Positions 42,160-51,338 of a stretch of 64,000 nt of DNA are shown in pieces. The notes below the pieces were generated by a model. It searched no databases, was not told the DNA's origin, and saw only the letters and a program-made list of their open reading frames with translations. Each line of letters starts with the position of its first letter. Positions within the stretch are counted from its first letter, which is position 1. This stretch comes from Desulfobaculum bizertense DSM 18034 (GTDB taxonomy: Bacteria; Desulfobacterota; Desulfovibrionia; Desulfovibrionales; Desulfovibrionaceae). The stretch covers positions 51,080 through 115,079 of the forward strand of contig NZ_FUYA01000009.1 of the NCBI RefSeq assembly GCF_900167065.1, read 5' to 3'. A program made the translations under genes and the position numbers.

Positions 42160-44118
42160 CTAGAGTGGGAATATGCTGTAACCGGGACCAAAGAAAATGC
42201 CTATGAGTGCCCAAAAACCGCCCATGAGGAAATCGCCAAGAATGAGTCCGGCAAAGAAAAAGCGCAGGCGGCGGAAAAGTATGGCTCCACCATAGTGCAG
42301 GCACAGATGATTGCAGAGCCAGCCAAGGAAAAGACTGAACCAGAGGATGCGCATGCTTGCGTCATACGCGGCCAAAAAACCGATGGGGTGCAAGGGCCAC
42401 CAGGGGAATCGCCAGTAGCAGAGAATCAGAACAAACATGGTGCACATCCCGGCAATGGTGAAGCCGATGGTCCAGCTGTTGGGTGCTGGTGGTGAATCAA
42501 GGATGCGCTGAATGTTCTCGTGAACAGCAAGGGTGGAGCGAACCGCCCAGTCTGCATTCATGTCGCGCAGGCCGTATTTGTAGCACAGGGCAAGCATGAT
42601 GCAGAGACCGAGAATAGCTGCAAGGGGGATGATAAGAGCGAGGAGAAGGCGCATCGCACGGGCAGAGGGGTGACCTGATGCGATTTTTTCACCGTGGAAA
42701 AGTGTAGGGAGCAGACTCTCGCGCAAGTCCACAAAAAGGACTTTTTGCATGACCGCAGAACCTGCAAGCCCGGCCTGACCTAAAAAGCTGCTGCCAAAGC
42801 AGCCAATGAGCGCGTCGAGCGGAGTAACGGTCAAAATGAAATAGGGCAGACCGCCCTGACAAATGAGCCTGCTCACGACGAGAAGGAGAATGACCGCACA
42901 AAGAGGGAGTACAATGGCTGTGAGGGGCGGAAGCCTAAACCATATTCCCCAGCCTGTGAGCAGGAAGAGTCCCAAAAGGAAGCCGAGTCCGGCAAGAAGA
43001 GGGGGCGCCTGAACGTCTTTGTGACCAGGGAGGAACTGCGTGAAAATGGCGAGAAGTTCCCGTCGGGCTAGCCAGAGAATGAAGAAGGCAAATACGATGG
43101 CCGCACCGATGCTTTGTGCCTGCTCTGGACGTGAAAATTCTGGACCGAAGGTGACGCCAAGCGCGGACTCTGGGGCATTGAGACCTGCGACAGAAAGAAT
43201 ACCCGAAAGGAGACCGGCCCAAAGGAAAAAGAACCAAAGACTGAATGAGATTTGGCGAGGTGTAAAAAAGGCAAAGCCAATGAAGGCAAGCACGATGGAA
43301 AGTTTGAGCTTGTGAAAGCCGGAAAAGAGTCCAAATTTGGGGAAATAGTCGCCAGCAAGAATGAGCGTCTGAATCTCCGGGACTGAGGGCATGTAGGCAT
43401 GTAACCCGTTGAGTGCATGGAGAAAGAGAGGCAGGGCAAGGCCTGAGAGGAGAAAACCGTTGCTGATCCACGGTTCTGGAGTGTCCTCTGCGAGATGCTC
43501 ACCCATAAGCTGCGGCACGCGAAGCAGCGGGAAATTCATGCGTTCGTTTGTGACCCACTGATGCCCAAGGAGCCGGGCGAGACAAAAGAGCACCAGATAG
43601 ATCGTGAGGATGAAACTGCCCCATGAAAGAAGTGGAATGCTCCACTGTGCCCATGGGATGCTTGAAAGCAGTGTCATGAAGCCCATGCTTCGACCATTGG
43701 GAAGGCCGTTGTAGAGCGTCTCTGTGATGTCTGGGTTCGCAGGCCGCCAGCCTTGTGGCAAAAGCTCGGAAAGCGTCTGCGTCCAGCGAAATCCATCACG
43801 AGAGAAAAAGTCTGGGGCCGTGGTGTTGACGAAAAATGTCTGGGTTAGCCCGGCGTAGGCGATGCCAGTAAATATGGTGCAGACGAGCCATATGCACAAA
43901 AGCTCAATGCCGGAAAAGAGGACGCGCCCGGTGAACCTTTTGCCCAAGGCAGAGAGGAAGAAGAGCCATGCAATAAGGAAGAAGGGGGCGAGTGGAAAGT
44001 GCCCGCCGCCAAAGGGCGTGTTTCCCAAGACTGCGGCATTCCACGGCGTCAGGATGCACAGGAGAATGCCAAAGGCGAGGCCAAAAAGTAGACCACGAAG
44101 GCGGAGCTTATTCGTCAT
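42160..44118 (-). CDS. OPT-like integral membrane protein, paired with its downstream neighbour
   Basis: Protein of 652 residues with about 14 hydrophobic segments and short loops (RLRGLLFGLAFGILLCILTPWNAAVLG at the start; TNERMNFPLLRVPQLMGE near 200). Its size and the NFPLxRVP segment, comparable to KLPFPMAPV in the neighbour, suggest the two proteins are distantly related halves of one transporter. It starts inside the 3' end of the 1628-residue gene (11-base overlap) and is 12 bases from the next gene. Peptide or metal-chelate transport is possible; the link to a peptidase-like protein is context only. Confidence 0.55.
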   Translation of the reverse strand: MTNKLRLRGLLFGLAFGILLCILTPWNAAVLGNTPFGGGHFPLAPFFLIAWLFFLSALGKRFTGRVLFSGIELLCIWLVCTIFTGIAYAGLTQTFFVNTTAPDFFSRDGFRWTQTLSELLPQGWRPANPDITETLYNGLPNGRSMGFMTLLSSIPWAQWSIPLLSWGSFILTIYLVLFCLARLLGHQWVTNERMNFPLLRVPQLMGEHLAEDTPEPWISNGFLLSGLALPLFLHALNGLHAYMPSVPEIQTLILAGDYFPKFGLFSGFHKLKLSIVLAFIGFAFFTPRQISFSLWFFFLWAGLLSGILSVAGLNAPESALGVTFGPEFSRPEQAQSIGAAIVFAFFILWLARRELLAIFTQFLPGHKDVQAPPLLAGLGFLLGLFLLTGWGIWFRLPPLTAIVLPLCAVILLLVVSRLICQGGLPYFILTVTPLDALIGCFGSSFLGQAGLAGSAVMQKVLFVDLRESLLPTLFHGEKIASGHPSARAMRLLLALIIPLAAILGLCIMLALCYKYGLRDMNADWAVRSTLAVHENIQRILDSPPAPNSWTIGFTIAGMCTMFVLILCYWRFPWWPLHPIGFLAAYDASMRILWFSLFLGWLCNHLCLHYGGAILFRRLRFFFAGLILGDFLMGGFWALIGIFFGPGYSIFPL

Positions 44119-47100
44119 GTGCCTGCTCCCTTCCGGTTATGCGAATGCGAAAGCCGTCGCGGTGAGCAAGCTCTTCTGCGGTGGAGAGCCTGAGTTTGTG
44201 GCTGTAGTTTTCTGCACCAGCATCATCCAGAGAACGCCAGATCAAAAGCTGTTTGCGCAGGTCATTGATGAATCCCTTGTTGGCATTGATCCATGCCTGC
44301 TTTTCCCCTGATTCTCGTTCAAGGAACAGCCGTATCTGCATGAACCCCTTGTAGACATCTGAGGGGCAGAACGTGATGCGGACGTTTTGCCTGACGCCAA
44401 AGTCAAAGGGAGCGAGCCAGACCTGAAGCTGAATCATGAGGCAACTCTGTGTCGAGTGAAGGTCCTGCCCTTCCCACGGAGGAAGCGAGCCGGGCTGGAG
44501 AAGCTCACAAAACATTTCGTCAGTGCAGAAGAGTCCATGCGAAACATCAGCGTGTGCTGCATAATACTGCTGCAAAAAACCGCCTGCACTGGTTTGCTCG
44601 TTAAGGTTAATGAGGAAAGGCAGGACGATGTTGAGCGTATCGCCTTCTGGGGTCGGCATGTTCCACGAGCGGCTCACGTCGGGAATGGCAACATTGGCCG
44701 CGACCCGCGAGGGATAAATTGTGCTGACGAGCACCACGAGGAGAACCAGAGACATGGCGGCAATGGCTGCGAGTGAAGAATAGTTTGCCGTCATGCCGGA
44801 CCAGATCGCCGTACCAGACAGGAGGGCAGAGCTTGCCTGTGCGAGCAGGTACCCGGCTACAATGCTGATGATCCCTAGGGCCAGCGCTTCGGCAATGAAG
44901 AGAAAAGAGACATGCGAGGGAGCAAGCCCGACCGAGGTATAGATGGCAATTTCATTTTTGCGTTCGTAGACGCTCCCGATCATGGTGTTGAGCACAATGC
45001 ACACACAAATCAAAATGGGAATGGCGACGCCCTGAATGCCTGAATATTTTGTCGCAGTTGCCGCGTAGAAGAGCGATGTTGATGGCGTGGGGCTGAGCGT
45101 GCCCCGGAAGATCATCAGCCCAAAACGCTGGCTGAGTTCTGTGGCGAGTTGTTCTGTTTCCTGTGAGTCCCCGGCAATGGCCAGCGCCTTGAGCTTGCCG
45201 CCACTTCCACCAAGGCCCAAAAGTGTGGTGTAGGGCACAAGAAGTGTCTCTTCTCCTGGAATATGCTGGTAGCGGGAGGAGTAGCGGGCAATGTCCCGAC
45301 CTTCTTCCAGAGCCTCGGCCTCGACGTCAGAAAGGACTGTCGCTGCTTCCGATGGATAAATGATTGGTGTCATGGCTTCGCCGTCGAGATCGGGGTGGGA
45401 CTCCAGTCCGCCTTTTTTCATGCAGCCCACAACGGTAAATGGCATGCCCCAGATGCGGACGCTTGTGCTCTCTGGGCGCGAAAGGTCAACGCCGAGAGCT
45501 TGAGCCATTGCGTCTGGCAGGATCACGGCGAACTGCTCGTCGGGGCGGAACCAGCGCCCGCAGCTCAGTTCTTTGTCGAGACCAGAAATCTGTGGCTCAA
45601 TGGCAGAGAGGCCGACAATGCCACGGGCACGTGCTGTGGTGGAAATATCTTTTTGTACGGGGATGGATGGCGCCCGGGTGCGATCCAGAATTTCATACCA
45701 GACTCGGGGCGCAATGCGGTATTTCTGTTGGGAGAAGTCATTCATGGCCCCGAGAGCTTCAACGGGCAAATCTTTCCAGCCAATGTTTTTGAGAAGGACG
45801 CCGCTGTAGCTGGCAGCGTCGCGAAATGCTGACCAGCCTTGCCGGGTCTGGGAGCGAACGGCTGTGAAGTTCATAATGGTAAAGGTCAAAAGTGTGAGTG
45901 TGGTGCAGGTCAGGAGCGTGCGCAGGGGGCGGCGGCGAAGGTTGGACACGCCAAGAATAAAGGCAGCGGCAAAGGCTGAGCTGTGGCTGAGTCCGCTGGT
46001 TTTGACGTTTCCTGAGCGCTGTTGCAGCTCCTTCATTTCTCGCTCAAAGCGGAAGAAAATAATGAGCGAAACCAAAACGGACAGGCCCACAATAAAGAAG
46101 GCGAGTATAACCACCATAGGGCTGTACGTGAGCTGGAACGCTGGGTGAACAAGCGAGATGATGGCGATGATGGCGACGAGGAAAAAGAGGAATCCTGCTA
46201 TGCGCTTGGTGATGTCGGTAAAGCCAAAGACAAGGCGCTCCATGCAGTAGGCAAAGGGGACAAAGAGCGCAATGTAGAAGAGGACTCCAAGCAGGACGTC
46301 TTTCTGAATGGAATCGACATCGTTATAGACCTGCGAGGCAATGGACAGCGCTGTGCGGGAGGAATCAAGGAAGCTGTCCCACTGCTTTTCTTGCGACGCC
46401 TGTGTTGCTGCGCTGAGAGCTGCCTGTCCCTGTGCTGCCATTTCCCGGAGGCGGTCACCTATAATGCCGCGCTGTTCGAGGTTCGTAATGCGGGGAGTGA
46501 GCAGGCTCCACATATCAGTTGCGGCCCGGTATGGCGTGAGTGTGACCACGGGCCAGTCTTTGAGCCGGTATCCTTTTCCTGTTGGAGTCTCGGCACTGGC
46601 ATTAAGCAGGATAACTTTCTTGTCGAGGACGGTGTCGGAAAGCGTGAGCTTGAGCGGAACCTCTGGCGGCAAGAAAAACGTTCCAAGGGTGGAGGAGCGT
46701 GTGTCCAGACGGCTGTACCAGAAGCGCAGGGGCGTTGATTCGGTTCGGGAATCAATGAGCGTTGGGCGGTACACGTAGTGGAATGTCCGGGCATCAAGCA
46801 TTTCAAAGAACGTGGACTGGGCGCAGCGGAACATGATGAGATTTGTTTCCATGTTCAGCCTGTTCATTTTGACCCGGTAAGAGCTTTTGCCCGTGGCGGG
46901 TTTGTCTATGGCCCAGACTGCACGCCCGGTGTCTGTATCAAACAGGAATCCTTCCAGAATGGCCTTGTGTACTGAGTGCTTTTTGTCTGCGAGACCATGT
47001 ACGGCAAAGTTTCCTGCGTGGTCTACCATCGCAGGGAAACGCGAGTATGCCTGAAAGCAGATAAGGCTTGTGCCCTCTGCGGGACGATCCGGGAAAACTT

Positions 47101-48994
47101 CACCCTGCCGGAGCAGGTTGGCGCGTCCCCGCAGGCTCGCAAAGCCGTTTTTGAGCGTGGTTCCTGAATCTGGGATTGGCTCTGAGACAAGTGCCTGAGC
47201 CAGAGACAGGACAAATGCATTTTGGCGCTGGTGCGTTTCCATGTCCACCGCGCTGAGTTCATCGTATGGCGTGCCCCATGAGCTGCGGGCATCGTGAGTG
47301 CTGGCAAGAGTGATGCCGGGACGTCCAGACAGGGCAAAGGGTTCAGAACCGAGCTGGGGCTTGTCTGGCAAAAATCCCTGCCATGAATCCAGGAGTGATG
47401 GCCGAAGCATGTCTGTGTAATGCTTGCCATCGACATGTTTGGCGGCGGTCTCGCGCAACAGAGCAGCAAGTGGACTCAAAAATCTGGTGCGGGAAATAGT
47501 GGGGCGCAACAGATAGAGCCAGCCGCGTTCAAAGGCTCCAATGCCTGTGCCGTGGCTGGACAGGTGTAAAGAAACAAGCGCCTTGATCTGAAATGTGTCG
47601 AGCTGCTCACGTAAAAGAAGGATGCTTCCCAGCTCTTTTTCCTCCAGAGTCGCATCTGCAAGTTCCCGCTGCTGCTCTTCCTGAGCTGGAGCAATAAGGC
47701 TTGTCAGTATTTTTTTATCCTGTGTGGAGAGCTGAGCTGTTTCAGGGAGCCACGACAGGCGGCGCAGGTTCAGGCGCTCCTTGGCGAGGGCAGCAATGCG
47801 TTCCGAGCGTTCTGGAAAGTCGGGAGAAAGGCGAAGCCGGGCCAGTTCTGCACTGAGGGCATCGGTTTGTGTCTTAACCACAAAGCCAAGTGCCTCGCGC
47901 AGAAGTTTTTGTTCTGATTCAATTCTTGGCCAGCCTTTGTCCTCTTCAGGCCGAAATTCTTCCAAAAGTTCCAGCGAGATCAGGGCATGCTCTTTACGGA
48001 GAGCCAGCGCCCCTGCTTCATTTTCAAGTCGTTCAATCTTTTCACTTAGTGCATAGGTAAATTCCCGCATTCCGGCCTGCCCCTGCGCATGTCCGGCCGT
48101 AGCGAGCAAGAGCACGGAGCGCTTTGGTGGGGTGCGTTCAAATTCGTGGGCAAGGGCGAGGAGCGTATCAATGGAACAGGCTTCATCTGCTCCGGGGGCA
48201 TTGCCGGGGATGTCTGCTGTGCTGTCATAAAATGCTTCGAAGATGCACAGCTCATTTTTGAGTGTTTCGTCTGAACCGGGAATGAGACAGGCAATATTTT
48301 GAGTAGGGGCACGGGTCCAGTGCATGGAGGAGCGCAGCGTGACAGGTGGAAAACTGCTTTTGGGGCTGATCGCACCAAAGATTCGGGAAGCCTGCTCGTA
48401 GGGCATCCAGAAGCGGGGGAAATCAATGGGGGTCGGTTCGAAAAGCTTTTCCAGTTCGTTTCTGGGAGCTTTTGGCCTGCCGGGACGCGGGTCAGTAAAG
48501 ATGACCGCACGGGCACCGAGCATGGCAGCATTTTGCCAGTTTTTCCCGGAATCAAGGTCCATGAGGATGATTCTGCCATTCACATCATGGCCATTGAAGT
48601 CCCGAAGTTCTCCCTTGCCGACAGCGAGCACTGGCGCGTTGAGACCTGGGGCAGGAATACTGCTTGGCGAGAGAGCGTTCATCCGCAGAGGGAAAAGCTG
48701 CTCTGTTCGGCCGTCTGCGCGAGTGATGGAACAGTGCTCCACCAGCTGCACTGGAATGGAAAAATGTTGGGTGAAGCAGATGACGTTGCGTTCATCTGAG
48801 AGTGTTTTGGAAAGAGCATTACTGACAAGTTCGGCCGCACGAAAGTGACCGGGGCTGCCTACGCTGCGGTCCGGGATGGCACTAAGTTGTTCCATGATTG
48901 AGGGCTGCGCATCAGCAGAAGGCGGCGCAGCCTTGGCAAAGGGAACGGCAAGAAACAGGGCGAGGGCAAGGGCAAGAGAAAGTATGGACTTCAT
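44108..48994 (-). CDS. giant exported M28-like peptidase domain fused to FtsX/MacB-like permease
   Basis: Protein of 1628 residues. A Sec signal ([22 protein letters not shown]) is followed by a protease-associated-like segment (GHDVNGRIILMDLDSGKNW and GARAVIFTDP) and an M28-like domain (about 230-345). The metal-ligand pattern there is altered: the usual HYDS is FYDS, PGADE is kept, and the usual EE pair reads GHAQGQAG. A long unrecognised extracytoplasmic region follows (about 350-910). Hydrophobic segments near 925-1015 and 1060-1080, a periplasmic domain and a C-terminal three-helix FtsX core (about 1355-1470, NEIAIYTSVGLAPSHVS) match MacB/FtsX permeases. About 150 soluble residues end it. 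It overlaps the LolD-like ATPase gene by four bases, so the ATPase likely drives it. Confidence 0.8.
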   Translation of the reverse strand: MKSILSLALALALFLAVPFAKAAPPSADAQPSIMEQLSAIPDRSVGSPGHFRAAELVSNALSKTLSDERNVICFTQHFSIPVQLVEHCSITRADGRTEQLFPLRMNALSPSSIPAPGLNAPVLAVGKGELRDFNGHDVNGRIILMDLDSGKNWQNAAMLGARAVIFTDPRPGRPKAPRNELEKLFEPTPIDFPRFWMPYEQASRIFGAISPKSSFPPVTLRSSMHWTRAPTQNIACLIPGSDETLKNELCIFEAFYDSTADIPGNAPGADEACSIDTLLALAHEFERTPPKRSVLLLATAGHAQGQAGMREFTYALSEKIERLENEAGALALRKEHALISLELLEEFRPEEDKGWPRIESEQKLLREALGFVVKTQTDALSAELARLRLSPDFPERSERIAALAKERLNLRRLSWLPETAQLSTQDKKILTSLIAPAQEEQQRELADATLEEKELGSILLLREQLDTFQIKALVSLHLSSHGTGIGAFERGWLYLLRPTISRTRFLSPLAALLRETAAKHVDGKHYTDMLRPSLLDSWQGFLPDKPQLGSEPFALSGRPGITLASTHDARSSWGTPYDELSAVDMETHQRQNAFVLSLAQALVSEPIPDSGTTLKNGFASLRGRANLLRQGEVFPDRPAEGTSLICFQAYSRFPAMVDHAGNFAVHGLADKKHSVHKAILEGFLFDTDTGRAVWAIDKPATGKSSYRVKMNRLNMETNLIMFRCAQSTFFEMLDARTFHYVYRPTLIDSRTESTPLRFWYSRLDTRSSTLGTFFLPPEVPLKLTLSDTVLDKKVILLNASAETPTGKGYRLKDWPVVTLTPYRAATDMWSLLTPRITNLEQRGIIGDRLREMAAQGQAALSAATQASQEKQWDSFLDSSRTALSIASQVYNDVDSIQKDVLLGVLFYIALFVPFAYCMERLVFGFTDITKRIAGFLFFLVAIIAIISLVHPAFQLTYSPMVVILAFFIVGLSVLVSLIIFFRFEREMKELQQRSGNVKTSGLSHSSAFAAAFILGVSNLRRRPLRTLLTCTTLTLLTFTIMNFTAVRSQTRQGWSAFRDAASYSGVLLKNIGWKDLPVEALGAMNDFSQQKYRIAPRVWYEILDRTRAPSIPVQKDISTTARARGIVGLSAIEPQISGLDKELSCGRWFRPDEQFAVILPDAMAQALGVDLSRPESTSVRIWGMPFTVVGCMKKGGLESHPDLDGEAMTPIIYPSEAATVLSDVEAEALEEGRDIARYSSRYQHIPGEETLLVPYTTLLGLGGSGGKLKALAIAGDSQETEQLATELSQRFGLMIFRGTLSPTPSTSLFYAATATKYSGIQGVAIPILICVCIVLNTMIGSVYERKNEIAIYTSVGLAPSHVSFLFIAEALALGIISIVAGYLLAQASSALLSGTAIWSGMTANYSSLAAIAAMSLVLLVVLVSTIYPSRVAANVAIPDVSRSWNMPTPEGDTLNIVLPFLINLNEQTSAGGFLQQYYAAHADVSHGLFCTDEMFCELLQPGSLPPWEGQDLHSTQSCLMIQLQVWLAPFDFGVRQNVRITFCPSDVYKGFMQIRLFLERESGEKQAWINANKGFINDLRKQLLIWRSLDDAGAENYSHKLRLSTAEELAHRDGFRIRITGREQAHDE

Positions 48995-49752
48995 GAGTCT
49001 GTGCTCTCCCGATCTGCCTGTGACTGGATGCCGCCAACAGAAATATCCAGTGCGTGACGGTCCTCAATGCGTTCGACTTTCCCGTCACGAATCCAGACGA
49101 CCCGATCTGAAACAGCCAGCATTTTGTGGTCATGTGTTGCTGAAATAATCGTGACACCATGCTCCACAGAAAGCTTTTCGAGCATGGCAATGATTTCTTC
49201 GCCAGTCGAGGTATCAAGATTTCCTGTTGGTTCGTCTGCAAGGATGATGGCAGGAGAATTGGCGAGAGCGCGGGCAATGGCAACGCGTTGCTGCTGTCCG
49301 CCGGAGAGTTCGGAAGGGCGGTGCTGATAGCGTTTTTGCAGGCCAACTTCGTCGAGAAGGGCAATGCCTTTTTCCTGTGCGTCGGCGCTGTTGACCCCTG
49401 CAAAGGTCATGGGCAGGGTCACGTTTTCCAGCGCTGTCATGACGGGAATCAGATTAAAAGTCTGGAAAATATACCCAATTTTGCGATTTCTGAGCCATGC
49501 CAGCTCAAAGGCATCAAGCTGGGAGATATCTACCTCATCAATAAAGACTTTCCCATTTGTGGGCTTGTCCAGTCCGCCGATCATGTTAAACAGCGTGGAT
49601 TTCCCTGAACCAGATGGTCCCATAATCGACACATATTCACTGGAGTTGATTTCAAGGTCGACTCCCTTGAGGGCTTCGACCTCAAGATTGCCCATGCGAA
49701 AGCTTTTCGTCACATTGATAACACGAACGATGGTCCGGGATTTTTCTGCCAC
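48991..49752 (-). CDS. LolD/MacB-type ABC transporter ATPase
   Basis: Protein of about 253 residues with all ATPase motifs: Walker [12 protein letters not shown]-loop [10 protein letters not shown], signature [16 protein letters not shown], Walker [14 protein letters not shown] and H-loop ISATHD. The sequence is of the MacB/LolD class that powers FtsX-type mechanotransmitters rather than classical channels. It lies between two FtsX-like genes and overlaps the larger one. I prefer GTG 49752 with GGAG upstream; GTG 49764 would add four residues but has no ribosome site. Confidence 0.9.
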   Translation of the reverse strand: MAEKSRTIVRVINVTKSFRMGNLEVEALKGVDLEINSSEYVSIMGPSGSGKSTLFNMIGGLDKPTNGKVFIDEVDISQLDAFELAWLRNRKIGYIFQTFNLIPVMTALENVTLPMTFAGVNSADAQEKGIALLDEVGLQKRYQHRPSELSGGQQQRVAIARALANSPAIILADEPTGNLDTSTGEEIIAMLEKLSVEHGVTIISATHDHKMLAVSDRVVWIRDGKVERIEDRHALDISVGGIQSQADRESTDS

Positions 49753-49770
49753 GGCTGGCTCCACATGGGT

Positions 49771-50457
49771 TTAGTGTTCTGATCCAAGGGCTGCTATGGG
49801 GCGCATGCGGGCTGCCAGATATGCAGGGTACAGAACTCCGGCCAGTGTGAGGAATATTCCTGTGGCGAAGGCAAAAAGAAGGGAGAGGAGAGCATCGGGG
49901 TGAAGAAGTCCAAAACTTGCAGCAGAGCCAAAGGTGACGAGGCTGTACCCAAGGCTGACAAGAAGTCCAAGCAGAACGCCACAGGCTGAACCTGTTGCGC
50001 CGAGCATTCCGGCTTCCAAAAGAAAAATACGCAAGACAAAGCGGTCGAGAGCGCCAAGGCACTTCATGACGCCAATTTCGCGAAAGCGTTCTGTCACAGA
50101 CATGAGCTGAGCGTTGATGATGCCAACGGCGCAGACCAGAAGCGAGAGAAACACAATCCAGCGTTCTCTTGGGCTGGGGGAAATGCTTTGGGCATCGGAC
50201 GCAACAGAAAAGCCTGCACGAGTCAGTTCGTCCAGAACAGATGGCCCATGTGCAGAAAGATAGCCCTGGGCTATGTTGCTTCGCAAAAGAATAAAGCTCA
50301 GGAACGCCACGGCCAGTACAAGACTGACCGTGGTGACCAAAGATCGCATGAACCGAATCCTGAGATTGCGAAAGCTCATGCTGAGCGCCGTTTTCATGGG
50401 CAGAACAATCTGTCTGTCCACTGGTTTGGCGGTACTCTCGTTGTGTGTTTTCTTCAT
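49771..50457 (-). CDS. short FtsX-like permease
   Basis: Protein of 228 residues. An N-terminal membrane segment (about 38-62) is followed by only a short extracytoplasmic loop (about 65-95) in place of the usual MacB periplasmic domain. The three-helix FtsX core then follows (WIVFLSLLVCAVGIINAQLMSVTERFREIGVMKCLGA near 100-135, and helices near 145-175 and 190-215). It is an abbreviated partner for the ATPase, perhaps forming a heterodimer with the large fusion protein. AGGGA seven bases before ATG 50457 supports the start. First gene of the operon. Confidence 0.82.
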   Translation of the reverse strand: MKKTHNESTAKPVDRQIVLPMKTALSMSFRNLRIRFMRSLVTTVSLVLAVAFLSFILLRSNIAQGYLSAHGPSVLDELTRAGFSVASDAQSISPSPRERWIVFLSLLVCAVGIINAQLMSVTERFREIGVMKCLGALDRFVLRIFLLEAGMLGATGSACGVLLGLLVSLGYSLVTFGSAASFGLLHPDALLSLLFAFATGIFLTLAGVLYPAYLAARMRPIAALGSEH

Positions 50458-50500
50458 AAAGAATCCCTGCGGAACATCATGTCTATACTGGAGATTCTTT

Positions 50501-50530
50501 ATGATAGCGCATCAGCGGGAAATCAGGCAA
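50501..50530 (-). promoter_or_regulatory. candidate promoter of the FtsX/M28-like operon
   Basis: On the minus strand TTGCCT (50525-50530), 18 bases, then TATCAT (50501-50506), about 45 bases upstream of ATG 50457. It lies partly within the 3' end of the deacetylase gene. Pattern match only. Confidence 0.4.
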
Positions 50531-51338
50531 GCACAGAACATTTTTCCTGTGCTTCGTGCAGGAGTTCCCCTATGTGCACGGTGTGAAGACGGGCGTCACT
50601 TCCGAGCACGGTGAGCAGCGTTTCCAAAAAGGCCAGCGCGTGTTCATTCATGCGCTGATGGTGCAGCATGAAGCCACAGGTGCCTGTTTTCAGTGCATCA
50701 CCGAATTCCTTGAGCAGAGCCTGTCTGTCTTTTTCCGCCTCTGGTGACCTGCGGGTGTGGAGGTCAACGTGGACTGGAAATTCTGTCAGACCATCGGGGC
50801 AGGCAGGAGCGGAACCACAGCTCCTGGACAGCCCGGAAAGTCCCTGATCCCGGAGACCAAGAATGGCCTGCTGTGACATCCTGTTCCACGGAGGAGTGAA
50901 TACAGGTATAAATGCACTCCCTATGGTTTTGTGGAGTTTTTCAACTCCCCGCTGGATGTCCTGCTGCTGCTCCTGAACAGGGCGGAAGCTGCCGAATTCA
51001 TTTTTTAGCTCTCCCTCTGGCTCATGGTTTCGGTGCTGCCAGCCGTGCTGGTGCCAGCCCCAGTCTGCTCCACGAGCAACTTTGTAGAGTGTTTTCCAGC
51101 GGGCGAGCGACATCCACGCAGGAACAAGGGCAGGAGAGAGAGGCGTCCTGTGCCGAAGAAAAACATCGCAGCAGCTAGTCCAAATGGTGCCGGGGGCTGC
51201 CACATCATCAGCCCGGAACCATACCCGAATTGGGGTGTTGTGCGCATCGAGCGCGTTTTCAATCTGCCGTTCCAAATCAGATTGAAGGCCTGGCCACGGC
51301 GCTTGCCATAGCGCGGAAGGTGTGTGTCGAGCGATCAT
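50523..51338 (-). CDS. NodB-like polysaccharide deacetylase
   Basis: Protein of 271 residues without signal peptide. NodB-type motifs are visible: VWFRADDV (Asp44-Asp45, metal and base), GWHQHGWQHRNHE (His96, His98, His102) and FTPPWNRM near 150. These enzymes remove acetyl groups from hexosamines of glycans. A C-terminal LHHQRMNEH may carry the last motif. As a cytoplasmic protein it may act on a nucleotide- or lipid-linked intermediate. Its start overlaps the stop of the MurG-like gene (ATGA), placing it at the 3' end of the second glycan operon. Confidence 0.78.
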   Translation of the reverse strand: MIARHTPSALWQAPWPGLQSDLERQIENALDAHNTPIRVWFRADDVAAPGTIWTSCCDVFLRHRTPLSPALVPAWMSLARWKTLYKVARGADWGWHQHGWQHRNHEPEGELKNEFGSFRPVQEQQQDIQRGVEKLHKTIGSAFIPVFTPPWNRMSQQAILGLRDQGLSGLSRSCGSAPACPDGLTEFPVHVDLHTRRSPEAEKDRQALLKEFGDALKTGTCGFMLHHQRMNEHALAFLETLLTVLGSDARLHTVHIGELLHEAQEKCSVLA

